This document shows, piece after piece, positions 44,714 to 54,005 of a DNA stretch of 64,000 nt. Each line of letters starts with the position of its first letter. Within the stretch, counting starts at the first letter, position 1. The notes beneath the pieces were generated by a model. The model had not been told where the DNA came from. It worked only from the letters and a program-made list of their open reading frames with translations, and ran no database searches. Location: positions 1 through 64,000 of the forward strand of contig NZ_JAIVAL010000010.1 in NCBI RefSeq assembly GCF_020171985.1, in the 5' to 3' direction. Position numbers and translations under genes: made by a program. The DNA is from Halobacillus halophilus. Lineage in GTDB: Bacteria; Bacillota; Bacilli; Bacillales; Halobacillaceae.

Positions 44714-45302
44714 AGGGTCGGTTAGTTGAAGACTCGAGTTCGAGATAAATGGGGGCCGTTGCTATGAAAGAGAGATGGATGGCTACGGAAACAACTCGCT
44801 TTCCTGCGGGGGAACTGGCAAGCCTCCTCGTTCGTTTCACTCTCTGTGGGGTCTCGCCTAGCTCCTTCTCCCGCGGGAGTCTCCTTGTTTCCTTCGCCAT
44901 CCTATGCTTGAAAAGCGAACGGCCCTTCTATAGGCGATAGAAAGGTGTTTGACCCGCCTCAAATGCTTCTATAGCAGGAGTTCCACAGACGTATACGCTT
45001 ATTTAAAGTTGATCTCCATCATAAACCGGCGCGTTTCGAACAAGATTTCGAGCTCCATATATCGCAAGGTCCGGAGGGGGACGGTGAAGACTCCTGTGGG
45101 ATGAACATGATCGGTAAGATCCCGGAAGGCGAAGCCTGAGGAAGCTTACCACAAATAGGAAGTTCGACTAAGACCGCCACATCCTGTGGCAACGTCGAAC
45201 GACCCTGCGTCGTGCAGGGCCGGAAAGCGGAATCGTCCCCCGAAGGACTGTCCTCTCAACCTAAATATCTCGAAACTGAGTCTTCAAGTAATGGGAGCTT
45301 TT
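44714..45302 (+). repeat. Dispersed inverted-end element, copy 4 (longest form)
   Basis: The outer flank AGGGTCGG is at 44714-44721 and the left inverted end TTGAAGACTCGAGTTCGAGA at 44726-44747. The core box GGCTACGGAAACAACTCG is at 44781-44798, and the palindrome CTCCCGCGGGAG near 44870. The right inverted end TATCTCGAAACTGAGTCTTC is at 45266-45287 and the outer flank GGGAGCTTTT ends at 45302. Inner hairpins include GCCACA/TGTGGC and CCCTGC/GCAGGG (about 45177-45220). It lies between yhaM and gbsR. Copy 2 has the same modules in reverse. Confidence 0.9.
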
Positions 45303-45412
45303 CTTTAATAGTCAAGGCGAAGGTATAATAGAGCCTATAACAAAGAAGCTGGACCCTTCCCTCAGCATGTGATTTTAGCTAATGGAATAATAAGCCAGCT
45401 TCTGTCTGTTCT

Positions 45413-45976
45413 TTATTTCTTTTTTTCCCGCTGATCAATCTTTGGAACATATTTAAAAATCTCACCGGATTCCACCACATGAATAAATTTAATTAACCAT
45501 CGGTAATAATCCTGGGCATACTCCAGTCTGTATATGTCCTGATCAATTTTCTCCTGAAGTTCCTGATCAGCTGTGTTCTCTTTCAATTCTCTCAATTCTT
45601 CAAGAGCTTCATCAGCTTCTTCAATATTGGTTTCAGTATGGTGTTTCCAACGGCTGCTGAATAAAGAAGTAAAGGACTTGTACCAATCTTCTTCTGATTT
45701 ATACAAGTCTTTACGTACCCCTTTTTTAAAAGACGGCTCCACCATCTTCATATCCGAAAGGGCCCGTACACCAGTGGACATACTGGTCTTGCTCATCGCC
45801 AGAGCTTCTCTCATATCATCAAGAGTCATTGGCTCCTCCGCAAAATATAAAACCCCGTATAAACGGCCGATTGAAGGAGTGATTCCGTACAAACTCATGT
45901 TTTTAGCAATCACTTGTATGAATTGTTCGATTGTCTCTTCATATTTATTCCATTCTTCGTTGTGTGTGTTTGGCAA
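45413..45976 (-). CDS. gbsR: GbsR-family transcriptional regulator
   Basis: A 187-residue MarR-type protein of the GbsR group, close to B. subtilis GbsR in length. The winged-helix region is TLDDMREALAMSKTSMSTGV, and the wing is FKKGVRKDLYKS. B. subtilis GbsR senses choline and represses the gbsAB genes for glycine betaine synthesis. No gbsAB or choline transporter lies beside it here. It stands alone between a repeat element and yhaN, breaking the yhaMNO block, so it looks like an insertion in this lineage. GGAGGG precedes the ATG. Confidence 0.82.
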   Translation of the reverse strand: MPNTHNEEWNKYEETIEQFIQVIAKNMSLYGITPSIGRLYGVLYFAEEPMTLDDMREALAMSKTSMSTGVRALSDMKMVEPSFKKGVRKDLYKSEEDWYKSFTSLFSSRWKHHTETNIEEADEALEELRELKENTADQELQEKIDQDIYRLEYAQDYYRWLIKFIHVVESGEIFKYVPKIDQREKKK

Positions 45977-46065
45977 TGGAAACCCTCCATTTGCTATTTC
46001 CTCTTTATAATCTTAAAACATTTTATCACTAATGACAGTACTTTGCGACCTTATTCCCTATTTTA

Positions 46066-48966
46066 CTAAAGTTTATGCTCCTCAGCACTTTGGAAACTAC
46101 TGGAGAGATCGCTTCTCCATGTAAAAAGAATAGTCTGATGGTCGTTAGACATCTCTTCTATGATCTCCAGCATGACTGGGAGACGCTGCTCGTCAAAATG
46201 TACGAATGCATCATCTAAAAGAAAGGGAAGCCGGACAGTTTTGGCCATTACTTTTCCTAAGCTTAAGCGTAAGGACACATATAGCTGGTCCCTTGTTCCC
46301 CGGGAAAGCTCAAACACCTCATAAACCTTACCGTCATAGTCTTCTATCCTTAAAGCTTCACGCTCCTCAAGCAAGTGCACAGCCACATATTTACCGCTCG
46401 TTAAACGGGAAAAATACTTTCCTGCCTGTTCTAGAACTTGGGGTAAGTAAGTTTGTTTATACTTCTCTTTTGTTTTGTGAACCACATGTCCCGCCAACTG
46501 GTATTTAGCCCATTCAATGGCGAGGTCTTTAAGCTTCGATCGTTCCGCTTCGTAATGGTGAACCAGTTCAGAATATTGCCCGGAACTTTCTAAAGTCTTC
46601 AATTTACTTTTCGTATCAGCCACCTGCTGCTGCAGTTCCCGCTGCTCCTTCTCTTTATCCTGCCGTTTTTCTTTGATGGCATTCCATTGCACCTGCAACT
46701 CGGATTCATCAGGGGGATGCTGCCAGACAGCAAATTGCTTCTGCTCTTTTTCAGACAAAAGCCGGTGGATCTGCTGAATAAGTGAATGATGTCGAGCATT
46801 TTGCTCTCTTAAGGTTTCGGTCTGCTTTAGTCGAAGGTAAAATGCTTCTTCTGAGGGAACCCCAGCTTGATTGAATAAATCCTGACGCTTTTCATAGTAG
46901 ACATGAAGTCTAGCGTTGATTTCTTTCAGCTGTTGTTCTGTCTGGGAGATTTGTTTGTTCACGGATGACAATTCGCTTTGAAGCTGCTGTTGCTGGTTTG
47001 CCCAGCTTCTCAGATCGCTCCATATATCAAGTGCCTCTTTGGAATCCGATTCCCAATTCAGACGCTCATAAAACCTTTTCAAGTCATGAAGAACACGTTG
47101 TATCCATTCCTCATGTTCTGTAATGGAGCGTTCCAGCTTTTCAATTTCCGACCACTTCTGCTTAGCCTGGGTTAGCCAGTGATATAATTTGTCCCAATGA
47201 TCAATAGACAAAGATGCTAAAAATGGATAGAGGGTTTCCTGCTCCTGTATTCCAGCTTCAAGCCTTTTTTTCCGCTGATTCAGGTGTCTCCTTCTTTCTT
47301 CCAGGCGTATTTCTTCCTGGCTGACGTTTCGCTCCTGATCTTCCAGATGAGCACGTTCAGCTTTATCCTTTTCATGCTCAGAAAGCTTTTGCTGAATTTC
47401 CGATACGGAATGGACAGGTGCGGAAGGATTCTCTTTTACTGGTACCACCTTCTGCAAAGAGCGATGGCTCCGAAAAGCGCAATAAACAGTTATTCCACTC
47501 GCGAGCGTTGCTAAGAGACCTATTACCATAAGGGATGAAAGCAAAGCGATCGTCCATCCGGCTGTAAACAAGATCATGGTAACGACAATCCACATCAAGC
47601 GATAAACTTTCAATAACTGAGCCGGTGTATGTTCAGGAGAAGAAGCTCCAGTCTGACCGTGCATAGTTAACTGTTCTGAATAGCTTCTCACTTCGCTTTC
47701 ATCCATCATCTTTTGTGCCAGGGATTCCTGACGCTTGTGAATGGAATGCTTTTCCACTTTCAGCTCAGAGTCCCATTCATCTAAACGAGCCTCTTCTTGA
47801 TCAATCGATTTCGCTTCCTGTTTTAAACTGCTCCAAGTTTCTTCTATATAAAAAGGAAAAGAATAATCGTTCCACTCGTCGTCCTGAATAGGAACATGCA
47901 TCTGCTGACGATCATACTCTAATTTCTCCTGAAGCTCAGCTTTTCTCTTCTTCCACTGCTCTATATCATAAGAGGCACGTTCAAAGCCAGCCTGTTTTTC
48001 AAGAAGAGATTCCGCTTCCTTCCAATCCTCTTCTGAGACGAGCTGCTGCTTAATAGCTTGCTGTCTCGATAACCATTCCTCCTGCTTTGTCTTTGTTACA
48101 TGTTTTTCACTTTCCAATGGAAGAATAGCTTCTTTAATTTGCTGATAGCGCTCACGGCCTTCTTCCGGAAATGAACGATCCACATCAGCTTCATGCATTT
48201 CAGATTTTAGTTGATGGAATTCAAGGACGAGCGGTAGAGCTTTAGTCATTTGCTCTAAACTATACTGCTCGTTTCTTTTATCAGCAATCTCTTCGTTCGT
48301 TTCCTTCACCTGTTCGATCCATTTTATCAAGTCTGATTTTAATTTCTGGTAGGAGCCTTCTTCTTTTTCTGCCATGGCTTGTTTTCGATATAAATCCTCC
48401 ACAACTTGAAGCTGCTGATTAAATTCCGGTTTTCTGCCCTTAGGTTTAAAAAGTTCCTGGCTCATTTTGTCCAGCCATTTTTCAGTCTGGTAAATTTGTT
48501 CCGAGCCAGTTAGTCCTATGTTTAATAGTACTTCTCCAATCTCACTCCCTTTTAATTGGTTCAGGTTTGTTAAGTCTTCGGCATTAAAACTATAAATGGA
48601 ATCGTACACATTCCGGTTCATTCTGCCAAGCTGGTACTTAAGCCACTCTTCTCCTTCTTCCCTGCCGTCCTTCATGCGGCAGACGACTTTACCGTTATCT
48701 TTTTCATGCAGCCTTTCAATCCCTACCTCTCCGAACTCGCTAGTGGACACGATCAGCTTTCCACCTACCGATCCCCCGCTTTTAGGACGATAAGATTCGC
48801 GTTCCTTTGGAGGGAGTCCAAAGAGGATAAAGAGAATAAACTGATACAGTGTAGATTTGCCAGCTTCATTCTGGCCGGTTATGAGCGTAACCTGCTCGTT
48901 CTCAAGCTTTATAGAATGGTCCTTCCATCTTCCAAATCCATAAATATGGATTTCTTTAATCTTCAT
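46066..48966 (-). CDS. yhaN: SbcC-like ATPase YhaN with central membrane hairpin
   Basis: A 966-residue AAA/SMC-like protein (COG4717). Walker A is TGQNEAGKSTLYQF near residue 30. The C-terminal signature and Walker B are ELSRGTRDQLYVSLRL and PFLLDDAFVHFDE. Long coiled coils lie between them. Midway, at about residues 457-497, two hydrophobic helices (MWIVVTMILFTAGWTIALL and the following stretch ending TVYCAF) replace the CxxC zinc hook of SbcC/Rad50. The ATG overlaps the yhaO stop by 4 bp, so YhaO-YhaN form a nuclease-ATPase pair like SbcD-SbcC, probably membrane-bound. Confidence 0.92.
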   Translation of the reverse strand: MKIKEIHIYGFGRWKDHSIKLENEQVTLITGQNEAGKSTLYQFILFILFGLPPKERESYRPKSGGSVGGKLIVSTSEFGEVGIERLHEKDNGKVVCRMKDGREEGEEWLKYQLGRMNRNVYDSIYSFNAEDLTNLNQLKGSEIGEVLLNIGLTGSEQIYQTEKWLDKMSQELFKPKGRKPEFNQQLQVVEDLYRKQAMAEKEEGSYQKLKSDLIKWIEQVKETNEEIADKRNEQYSLEQMTKALPLVLEFHQLKSEMHEADVDRSFPEEGRERYQQIKEAILPLESEKHVTKTKQEEWLSRQQAIKQQLVSEEDWKEAESLLEKQAGFERASYDIEQWKKRKAELQEKLEYDRQQMHVPIQDDEWNDYSFPFYIEETWSSLKQEAKSIDQEEARLDEWDSELKVEKHSIHKRQESLAQKMMDESEVRSYSEQLTMHGQTGASSPEHTPAQLLKVYRLMWIVVTMILFTAGWTIALLSSLMVIGLLATLASGITVYCAFRSHRSLQKVVPVKENPSAPVHSVSEIQQKLSEHEKDKAERAHLEDQERNVSQEEIRLEERRRHLNQRKKRLEAGIQEQETLYPFLASLSIDHWDKLYHWLTQAKQKWSEIEKLERSITEHEEWIQRVLHDLKRFYERLNWESDSKEALDIWSDLRSWANQQQQLQSELSSVNKQISQTEQQLKEINARLHVYYEKRQDLFNQAGVPSEEAFYLRLKQTETLREQNARHHSLIQQIHRLLSEKEQKQFAVWQHPPDESELQVQWNAIKEKRQDKEKEQRELQQQVADTKSKLKTLESSGQYSELVHHYEAERSKLKDLAIEWAKYQLAGHVVHKTKEKYKQTYLPQVLEQAGKYFSRLTSGKYVAVHLLEEREALRIEDYDGKVYEVFELSRGTRDQLYVSLRLSLGKVMAKTVRLPFLLDDAFVHFDEQRLPVMLEIIEEMSNDHQTILFTWRSDLSSSFQSAEEHKL

Positions 48967-50213
48967 GAGTGCTCACCCTCTTTTGTTAACAGCCGGTTCA
49001 ATGTGAGTGTTTTTGCTGCCCCAATGATTTCCTGTTTTTCTTCGTGGGAAAGCGCATCTAAGAACCTGGAAGCCTTCCGGTGTCGAAATAAAGCGGACAG
49101 GCAATCCTCTAATTCTTCTTCTCCCAGTCCATCCATTTCTCTAAGCAGTTCACCGGTAAAATGCTCACCTTTTCTTAGATCTTCTTCATCCTGTAACGGC
49201 TTATCTTCAATACGGACGCGATCGATCCACACCCATTGATCTTCTTCCCCTTCATCTTCATTCATAAGCTCTATCCAATCTAAAAGCACTCCCTCAGACT
49301 GCCATTTCTTAAGACGCCCATGAGTAGAAGTAAGAATAACTTCCAGCATGACGCCCCCCTCATTTCGTTGTACCAATGATTTAGCTTCATCCAGGACTTT
49401 TTCAAGGTCTTGAGGAGTACCCATGCTTTCCCCTGAAAGAGATATGGTGTCATACACGAAACTCTGCAGAGGCAGGAATGTTTTTTTCCACTCCCCTTTA
49501 TCATAATCAATCAAGTAACAGCCTTTTTCACCCGATTCCTTCCTTGAACGTCCCTGAATATTCCCAGGATAGACAATCGGTGGATCTTCCGATAAGAACT
49601 GACGTTTATGGATATGACCAAGCGCCCAATAATCCATTTGCTTCTCATACAGTTCTTCCAGACGGAACGGGGCATACACATCGTGTTCGGTATTTGTATC
49701 GAGACTTCCATGAAGCATAGCGATATGCAGAGGAGCTCCACCTTCGCGGATATACTCATTCACCTTACGATCTGTGACCTTCTTCTCCACGTAGCTGAAA
49801 CCATATAGATTAGCCAGCGCCTCTCCCTTTTTCTTATATGTAAAAGCTGCTACATCCTGAGAAGAAAATATATGTACATTTTCGGGAAAATCAATGGGGT
49901 AATGAGCCCCTTGTAAAAAATCATGATTTCCATAACTGACATACACCTGTACAGCATGATCGCGCAGCCTTTCAAAGCCTTTTCTCAAGTGTATTTGAGC
50001 TTTCAGACTTCTCATTTCCTCATTGAATAAATCACCAACAATTAAAACGAAATCTACCTGAGACCGGATAGCGGCATCGATAAGCCGGTCAAAAGCTTCG
50101 AAGGTACTCATTCTTAAACGTTCTAACAGCGCTTTAGATACATGACTTTTACTTTTAAACAAACTGTCCAGATGTAAATCTGCCGCATGAATAAATCGAA
50201 GCTTTTCTAGCAT
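48963..50213 (-). CDS. yhaO: SbcD-like metallophosphoesterase YhaO
   Basis: A 416-residue calcineurin-like phosphoesterase of the DNA-repair exonuclease group. Metal motifs are HAADLHLDS (near residue 9), VGDLFN (near 60), YGNHD (near 94) and WALGHIH (near 200). The C-terminal part likely contacts the YhaN ATPase. GAGGTG precedes the ATG. It is first in the yhaO-yhaN unit. A nuclease activity analogous to SbcD is inferred from the family. Confidence 0.92.
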   Translation of the reverse strand: MLEKLRFIHAADLHLDSLFKSKSHVSKALLERLRMSTFEAFDRLIDAAIRSQVDFVLIVGDLFNEEMRSLKAQIHLRKGFERLRDHAVQVYVSYGNHDFLQGAHYPIDFPENVHIFSSQDVAAFTYKKKGEALANLYGFSYVEKKVTDRKVNEYIREGGAPLHIAMLHGSLDTNTEHDVYAPFRLEELYEKQMDYWALGHIHKRQFLSEDPPIVYPGNIQGRSRKESGEKGCYLIDYDKGEWKKTFLPLQSFVYDTISLSGESMGTPQDLEKVLDEAKSLVQRNEGGVMLEVILTSTHGRLKKWQSEGVLLDWIELMNEDEGEEDQWVWIDRVRIEDKPLQDEEDLRKGEHFTGELLREMDGLGEEELEDCLSALFRHRKASRFLDALSHEEKQEIIGAAKTLTLNRLLTKEGEHS

Positions 50214-50455
50214 ATCCTCACCTCTCTTTATCTATTTTCCTTTATTTTAACAAAGGTATATTTCGAATGCACGTTCGCCTTTTTAATTTCTATTTTTATC
50301 TAGGCACTGCTTTTACAGGGAACCTGACTATTTCGTTGCGAAAAGTTGATATTTGCGAGGTGAATCTTCTTTTTAAGTGATCAACCCGCCCTGTATCATG
50401 CTAGTAGTGATCCTCTTCCTCCTGTCCATAAGTGTATAGTTAACGAAGGAAATAG

Positions 50456-50484
50456 AAAACCGCGCTCCCATTTCGGAAACGCGG
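50456..50484 (-). terminator. Terminator after yhaP
   Basis: On the minus strand CCGCG pairs with CGCGG over a long loop and is followed by TTTTC. It is a modest signal at the expected place. Confidence 0.5.
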
Positions 50485-50491
50485 ATTGGTT

Positions 50492-51745
50492 CTATTTTTC
50501 CTTTTTAGAAAGCTGCAAAGCTGTTTTCAAATCCTTCAAGGATGAAGACTTTCCATACATGAGGACTCCACCCCGATAAATGCGTGCTCCCAGGAAGGCA
50601 AGCAAGGCAATGGAACCAATTAGTATTCCGATGGAAAGCAGCACTTCCCAAATCGGTATATCGAGCATCCCCACCCGCAGAAACATGGTCAGGGGAGCGA
50701 AAAATGGAAAGTAGGAACTGATGGTGATAAAAGCAGCATCCGGCTGCGCAAGGCCAAACATAGAAATAAGAAATGCAGCAATAACCAGCATCATCATAGG
50801 GGCTACGATTTGCTGGGCATCTTCAAGCCGACTGACTAGTGAACCCAGCGTGGCGGCGAGTGTAGCGTATAGCAAATAACCAAGCACAAAGAATACAAGG
50901 GCGTATACCACAGTTAAAGGATCTACATTTGTGAGCCCGAATGATTCAAGCAACGAGCCGGTTCCGGAATTTTTGCTTTGTTGAATACCTAAATAACCTA
51001 CCAGAATAAAAATCCCGTACTGCGTCAACCCAACCAGAGCAATGCCGATAATCTTGGCAAACATCTGTTTTACAGGAGATACACTTGAAATCAGAATTTC
51101 CATAACCCGGCTGGATTTTTCAGTGGCTACTTCAGTTGAAATCATATTGCCATACATCATCACAGCAAAATACATGAAAAACAGCATAACATAGACGAGA
51201 CCTCGTGTCTGGTTCAGCTCCTCCGCCGTTTTCGCACTTTCTTCAAGTGCATTTAATTCAAAGGCTACAGGAGCCGAAATCTGTTGAAGGACTTCATCAT
51301 TCACGTTCGCTCTTTCGGTAATAATTTGAACTTTAAGCTGCTGGAGAGCCTGCCTGATCGGTTCACTCGTTCCTGTATTTGCAACCTGATTGGCATAATA
51401 ATCAGCTTGAGGCAGGCCATTCTCTGCTTCTTCAAGAACCGTAACGGATTGAAAATCTCCCGCTTCCACCTTCTCTTGTGCCTCTTCCAGACTTCCACTG
51501 TAGGCTTCAACAGCCACTTCCTGATTTGTCCCCAACTGCTGCTTAATGGATTCAATCCAATCTTCGTTCTCAGCAATCATGGCAACCGTCTTTTCTTCTT
51601 CGTCACTACTAAAAGAATTAATAATTTGCTGTAAATTTGTCAGTCCAAAAATAATAAGCACTGTAATGATCGTGGTAATTAGAAACGATTTTGATTTTAC
51701 ACGGTTCCGATAGGTGTGCCCCATCATAATGAAGAACTTATTCAT
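50492..51745 (-). CDS. yhaP: ABC transporter permease YhaP (NatB-like)
   Basis: A 417-residue permease of the ABC-2/NatB-like type. One N-terminal helix (about residues 22-42) is followed by an extracytoplasmic domain and then six helices from about residue 190. TEKSSRVMEILISSVSPVKQMFAKI is the typical cytoplasmic segment of ABC-2 permeases. The start overlaps the yhaQ end by 8 bp (ATGAATAA). With YhaQ it forms an exporter of unknown substrate; sodium or drug export has been suggested for relatives. Confidence 0.9.
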   Translation of the reverse strand: MNKFFIMMGHTYRNRVKSKSFLITTIITVLIIFGLTNLQQIINSFSSDEEEKTVAMIAENEDWIESIKQQLGTNQEVAVEAYSGSLEEAQEKVEAGDFQSVTVLEEAENGLPQADYYANQVANTGTSEPIRQALQQLKVQIITERANVNDEVLQQISAPVAFELNALEESAKTAEELNQTRGLVYVMLFFMYFAVMMYGNMISTEVATEKSSRVMEILISSVSPVKQMFAKIIGIALVGLTQYGIFILVGYLGIQQSKNSGTGSLLESFGLTNVDPLTVVYALVFFVLGYLLYATLAATLGSLVSRLEDAQQIVAPMMMLVIAAFLISMFGLAQPDAAFITISSYFPFFAPLTMFLRVGMLDIPIWEVLLSIGILIGSIALLAFLGARIYRGGVLMYGKSSSLKDLKTALQLSKKEK

Positions 51746-52637
51746 AAGAAGCCCCCACCTTCTCAATAAAGATATCGTTCAAAGTCGGCTCCTCCAGGTC
51801 AAACGTGCGGACAAACCCTTTTCCTTGCAGTTCTCGGAAAACTTCCTGTGAAATGCTTTCGGATTCTACTTCCAGTTCACAACCGTCCTGCACAGGCTTA
51901 TATTTGGTTACGCCAGGAATTTGCTCCAGGTAAGTTGTGTCAAAGTCCGCATGCACACGGATGTTCTTTTTGCCAAAGGAACGCTTAATATCTTTCAAAC
52001 GTCCACGAACCACCGGGGTTCCGTGATGAAGGATACATAGATACTCACAAAGCTCCTCCACATGCTCCATTCGGTGAGAAGAAAAAACAATGGACGTTCC
52101 CGATTCTTTCAAGTCCACGACCGCTTTCTTCAACATTTCTACATTTACTGGATCAAGGCCTGAAAAAGGCTCATCCAATATGAGCAATTTAGGTTTATGT
52201 AACACAGCTGAGATAAATTGAATCTTTTGCTGGTTTCCCTTGGACAGTTCCTCTACTTTTTTATTTTTATATTCAGGTACTTTGAATCGCTCCAGCCAAT
52301 AATCCAGTTCTTTTATCGTCTCAGTTTTGTTCATCCCTCGTAGTTTAGCTAAGTAAATAAGTTGTTCCTGCACTTTTAATTTCGGATAAAGTCCTCTTTC
52401 CTCTGGTAAGTAACCAATCAAATGGCTTTGGTCATATCCGATCGATCCCTCGTTCCAGGAGATGGACCCTTTTGTTTGATCCAGAAGTCCAAGAATCATA
52501 CGAAAGGTCGTGGTTTTTCCTGCTCCGTTAGCCCCCAGAAAGCCAAAAATCTGCTTTTCGGGAATCTCCAGCGATAAATCATCGACCGCTGTAAATGATC
52601 CGAATTTCTTAGTTACATTCTCTAGTCGTAAAGTCAT
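51738..52637 (-). CDS. yhaQ: ABC transporter ATPase YhaQ
   Basis: A 299-residue ATPase. Walker A is GANGAGKTTTFRM, the signature ELSKGNQQKIQFISA, Walker B LLILDEPFSGLDP and the H-loop FSSHRM. The C-terminal extension after residue 215 is typical of export-type ATPases of this class. GAGGGG precedes the ATG at 52637; a GTG three codons upstream overlaps it. Coupled with YhaP. Confidence 0.92.
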   Translation of the reverse strand: MTLRLENVTKKFGSFTAVDDLSLEIPEKQIFGFLGANGAGKTTTFRMILGLLDQTKGSISWNEGSIGYDQSHLIGYLPEERGLYPKLKVQEQLIYLAKLRGMNKTETIKELDYWLERFKVPEYKNKKVEELSKGNQQKIQFISAVLHKPKLLILDEPFSGLDPVNVEMLKKAVVDLKESGTSIVFSSHRMEHVEELCEYLCILHHGTPVVRGRLKDIKRSFGKKNIRVHADFDTTYLEQIPGVTKYKPVQDGCELEVESESISQEVFRELQGKGFVRTFDLEEPTLNDIFIEKVGASYE

Positions 52638-52786
52638 CCTCTGCACCCCTCTCTTTCTAATTCTACTACGAAAAGCCCACCGTTTAGTTTCATTTAATTA
52701 AAAAATTTTCTAGAAGGCAGGAATTTCATTCATCAATCGCTAATGTAAAATAATGAACACTTATTCAGTTCAAGGAGGAAATAGTT

Positions 52787-52972
52787 GTGAAGACGTATTT
52801 TTTAACCGTATTTAAGAGTGATGGCACGAATGTGCTGGATGAGACCTTCCAGGCGGAAAATGATGATGAAGCAAAAAAAATAGGGCAGGAAAGATTAGCA
52901 GAAGAAGGGTACAGTGAACAGACTCATCGCTGTGTTGCACCTGAGGGACACCTGGTTTTGTTTCACAGATAA
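52787..52972 (+). CDS. yhzD: YhzD-like small protein
   Basis: A 61-residue protein matching the Bacillaceae YhzD family in length and in the conserved N-terminus MKTYFLTVFKSDGTNVLDET and the C-terminal GHLVLFHR. The start is GTG with AAGGAGG 8 bases upstream. It lies between yhaQ and yhaR on the opposite strand. Function unknown. Confidence 0.8.
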   Translation: MKTYFLTVFKSDGTNVLDETFQAENDDEAKKIGQERLAEEGYSEQTHRCVAPEGHLVLFHR

Positions 52973-53021
52973 CAATTGCCCGCTATTCATTAAACCTGTC
53001 ATAACCGTAATAGTCTCACGT

Positions 53022-53054
53022 AAAAAAGCCGCGCTTATCTGCGCGGCTTTTTTT
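53022..53054. terminator. Shared terminator of yhzD and yhaR
   Basis: AAAAAAGCCGCGC pairs with GCGCGGCTTTTTT around a 6-nt loop, with A and T runs on both sides. Confidence 0.9.
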
Positions 53055-53823
53055 ATTCTCCCTTAAAATTAGGCTGTCTTTTTTCTTTAAATGCTTTTAC
53101 ACCTTCATGATGATCGTCTGTCTGTTTCATATCCCACTGGGCTTTGCGTTCCTTTGAAAGGTAAAGCATTAATTGATCAAGTCCATACTGATGATAAATC
53201 TCCTTCGTCGCAATCATGGATTTTAAAGGACGCCTGCTCCATTTCTTAGCGAGTTCATGAGCTTCTTCCTGCACGGATCCGTTCACAACGATATCCACCA
53301 GTTTGTGGTCATACGCCTCTTTGGCCCTCATCTGTTCTCCTTTCCAGGCAAATTGCTTCGCCTGGTGAGTCCCTAGACGCTGCTGGAGCCAAAAGTGAGC
53401 CCCTCCATCCGGAATAAGACCAATGCCAATGAAATTCATTGAAATCGTAGCATCCGGCTCCGCCACTACGTAATCCGCTGCAAGAGCTATGCTTAACCCA
53501 AGCCCTACTGCTGGACCATGGATGGCCGAGACTACGATTTTCGGCATGGTATAGATGGAAGACACGATGGTTTCAATATGGTTCATTACCTCATCATATT
53601 GTTTTGCATCACTCACAGTGTCCATCATGCTAAGATCTCCGCCGGCGCAGAAGCCATCTCCTTTTCCAGAGAGCACCACTACCTGTCCTTCATATTCTTT
53701 AACCTGTTGAATCGCTTCGGCGAATTCCTTCAGCATTTCTGCATCCAAGGCATTGTATTTCTCACCACGGGCTATCTTCAAATGGACCACATTGTCTATT
53801 TCTTCAATAACGAAATATTTCAT
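53053..53823 (-). CDS. yhaR: Enoyl-CoA hydratase/isomerase family protein YhaR
   Basis: A 256-residue crotonase-family protein. The CoA-binding and oxyanion-hole loops are ARGEKYNALDAEML, GDGFCAGGDLSMMD and AIHGPAVGLGLSIALAADYV. The residue positions of the two catalytic glutamates of true hydratases are occupied by other residues in AVGLGLSIAL and MNFIGIGLIPDGGAHFW, so the exact reaction is uncertain. The ATG at 53823 has AGGGG upstream. Confidence 0.85.
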   Translation of the reverse strand: MKYFVIEEIDNVVHLKIARGEKYNALDAEMLKEFAEAIQQVKEYEGQVVVLSGKGDGFCAGGDLSMMDTVSDAKQYDEVMNHIETIVSSIYTMPKIVVSAIHGPAVGLGLSIALAADYVVAEPDATISMNFIGIGLIPDGGAHFWLQQRLGTHQAKQFAWKGEQMRAKEAYDHKLVDIVVNGSVQEEAHELAKKWSRRPLKSMIATKEIYHQYGLDQLMLYLSKERKAQWDMKQTDDHHEGVKAFKEKRQPNFKGE

Positions 53824-53969
53824 TCTCAAACCCCTTTATAAAAATTCTCTCTCTTTATTCTATTTCTCCATTTGTAAGAATTTTCCCTGCACAAAACGAC
53901 ATAAAACTGGAGATAGAGACACAAGTATGCAGGAGGTCTCCCCTCCCCGTTCTATTAATGAATACACCA

Positions 53970-54003
53970 TAAAAAAAGCCACCCTCGAGGAGGATGACTT
54001 TTT
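53970..54003 (-). terminator. Terminator after yheA
   Basis: On the minus strand AGTCATCCT pairs with AGGGTGGCT (with G-U pairs) and is followed by seven T. Confidence 0.75.
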
Positions 54004-54005
54004 TA

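Noticed and set aside
44694-44900. Open frame starting MAKETRRLPREKELGETPQ inside repeat copy 4
   Set aside because: Same reason as the frame in copy 2: similarity follows from the repeated DNA, not from protein conservation.
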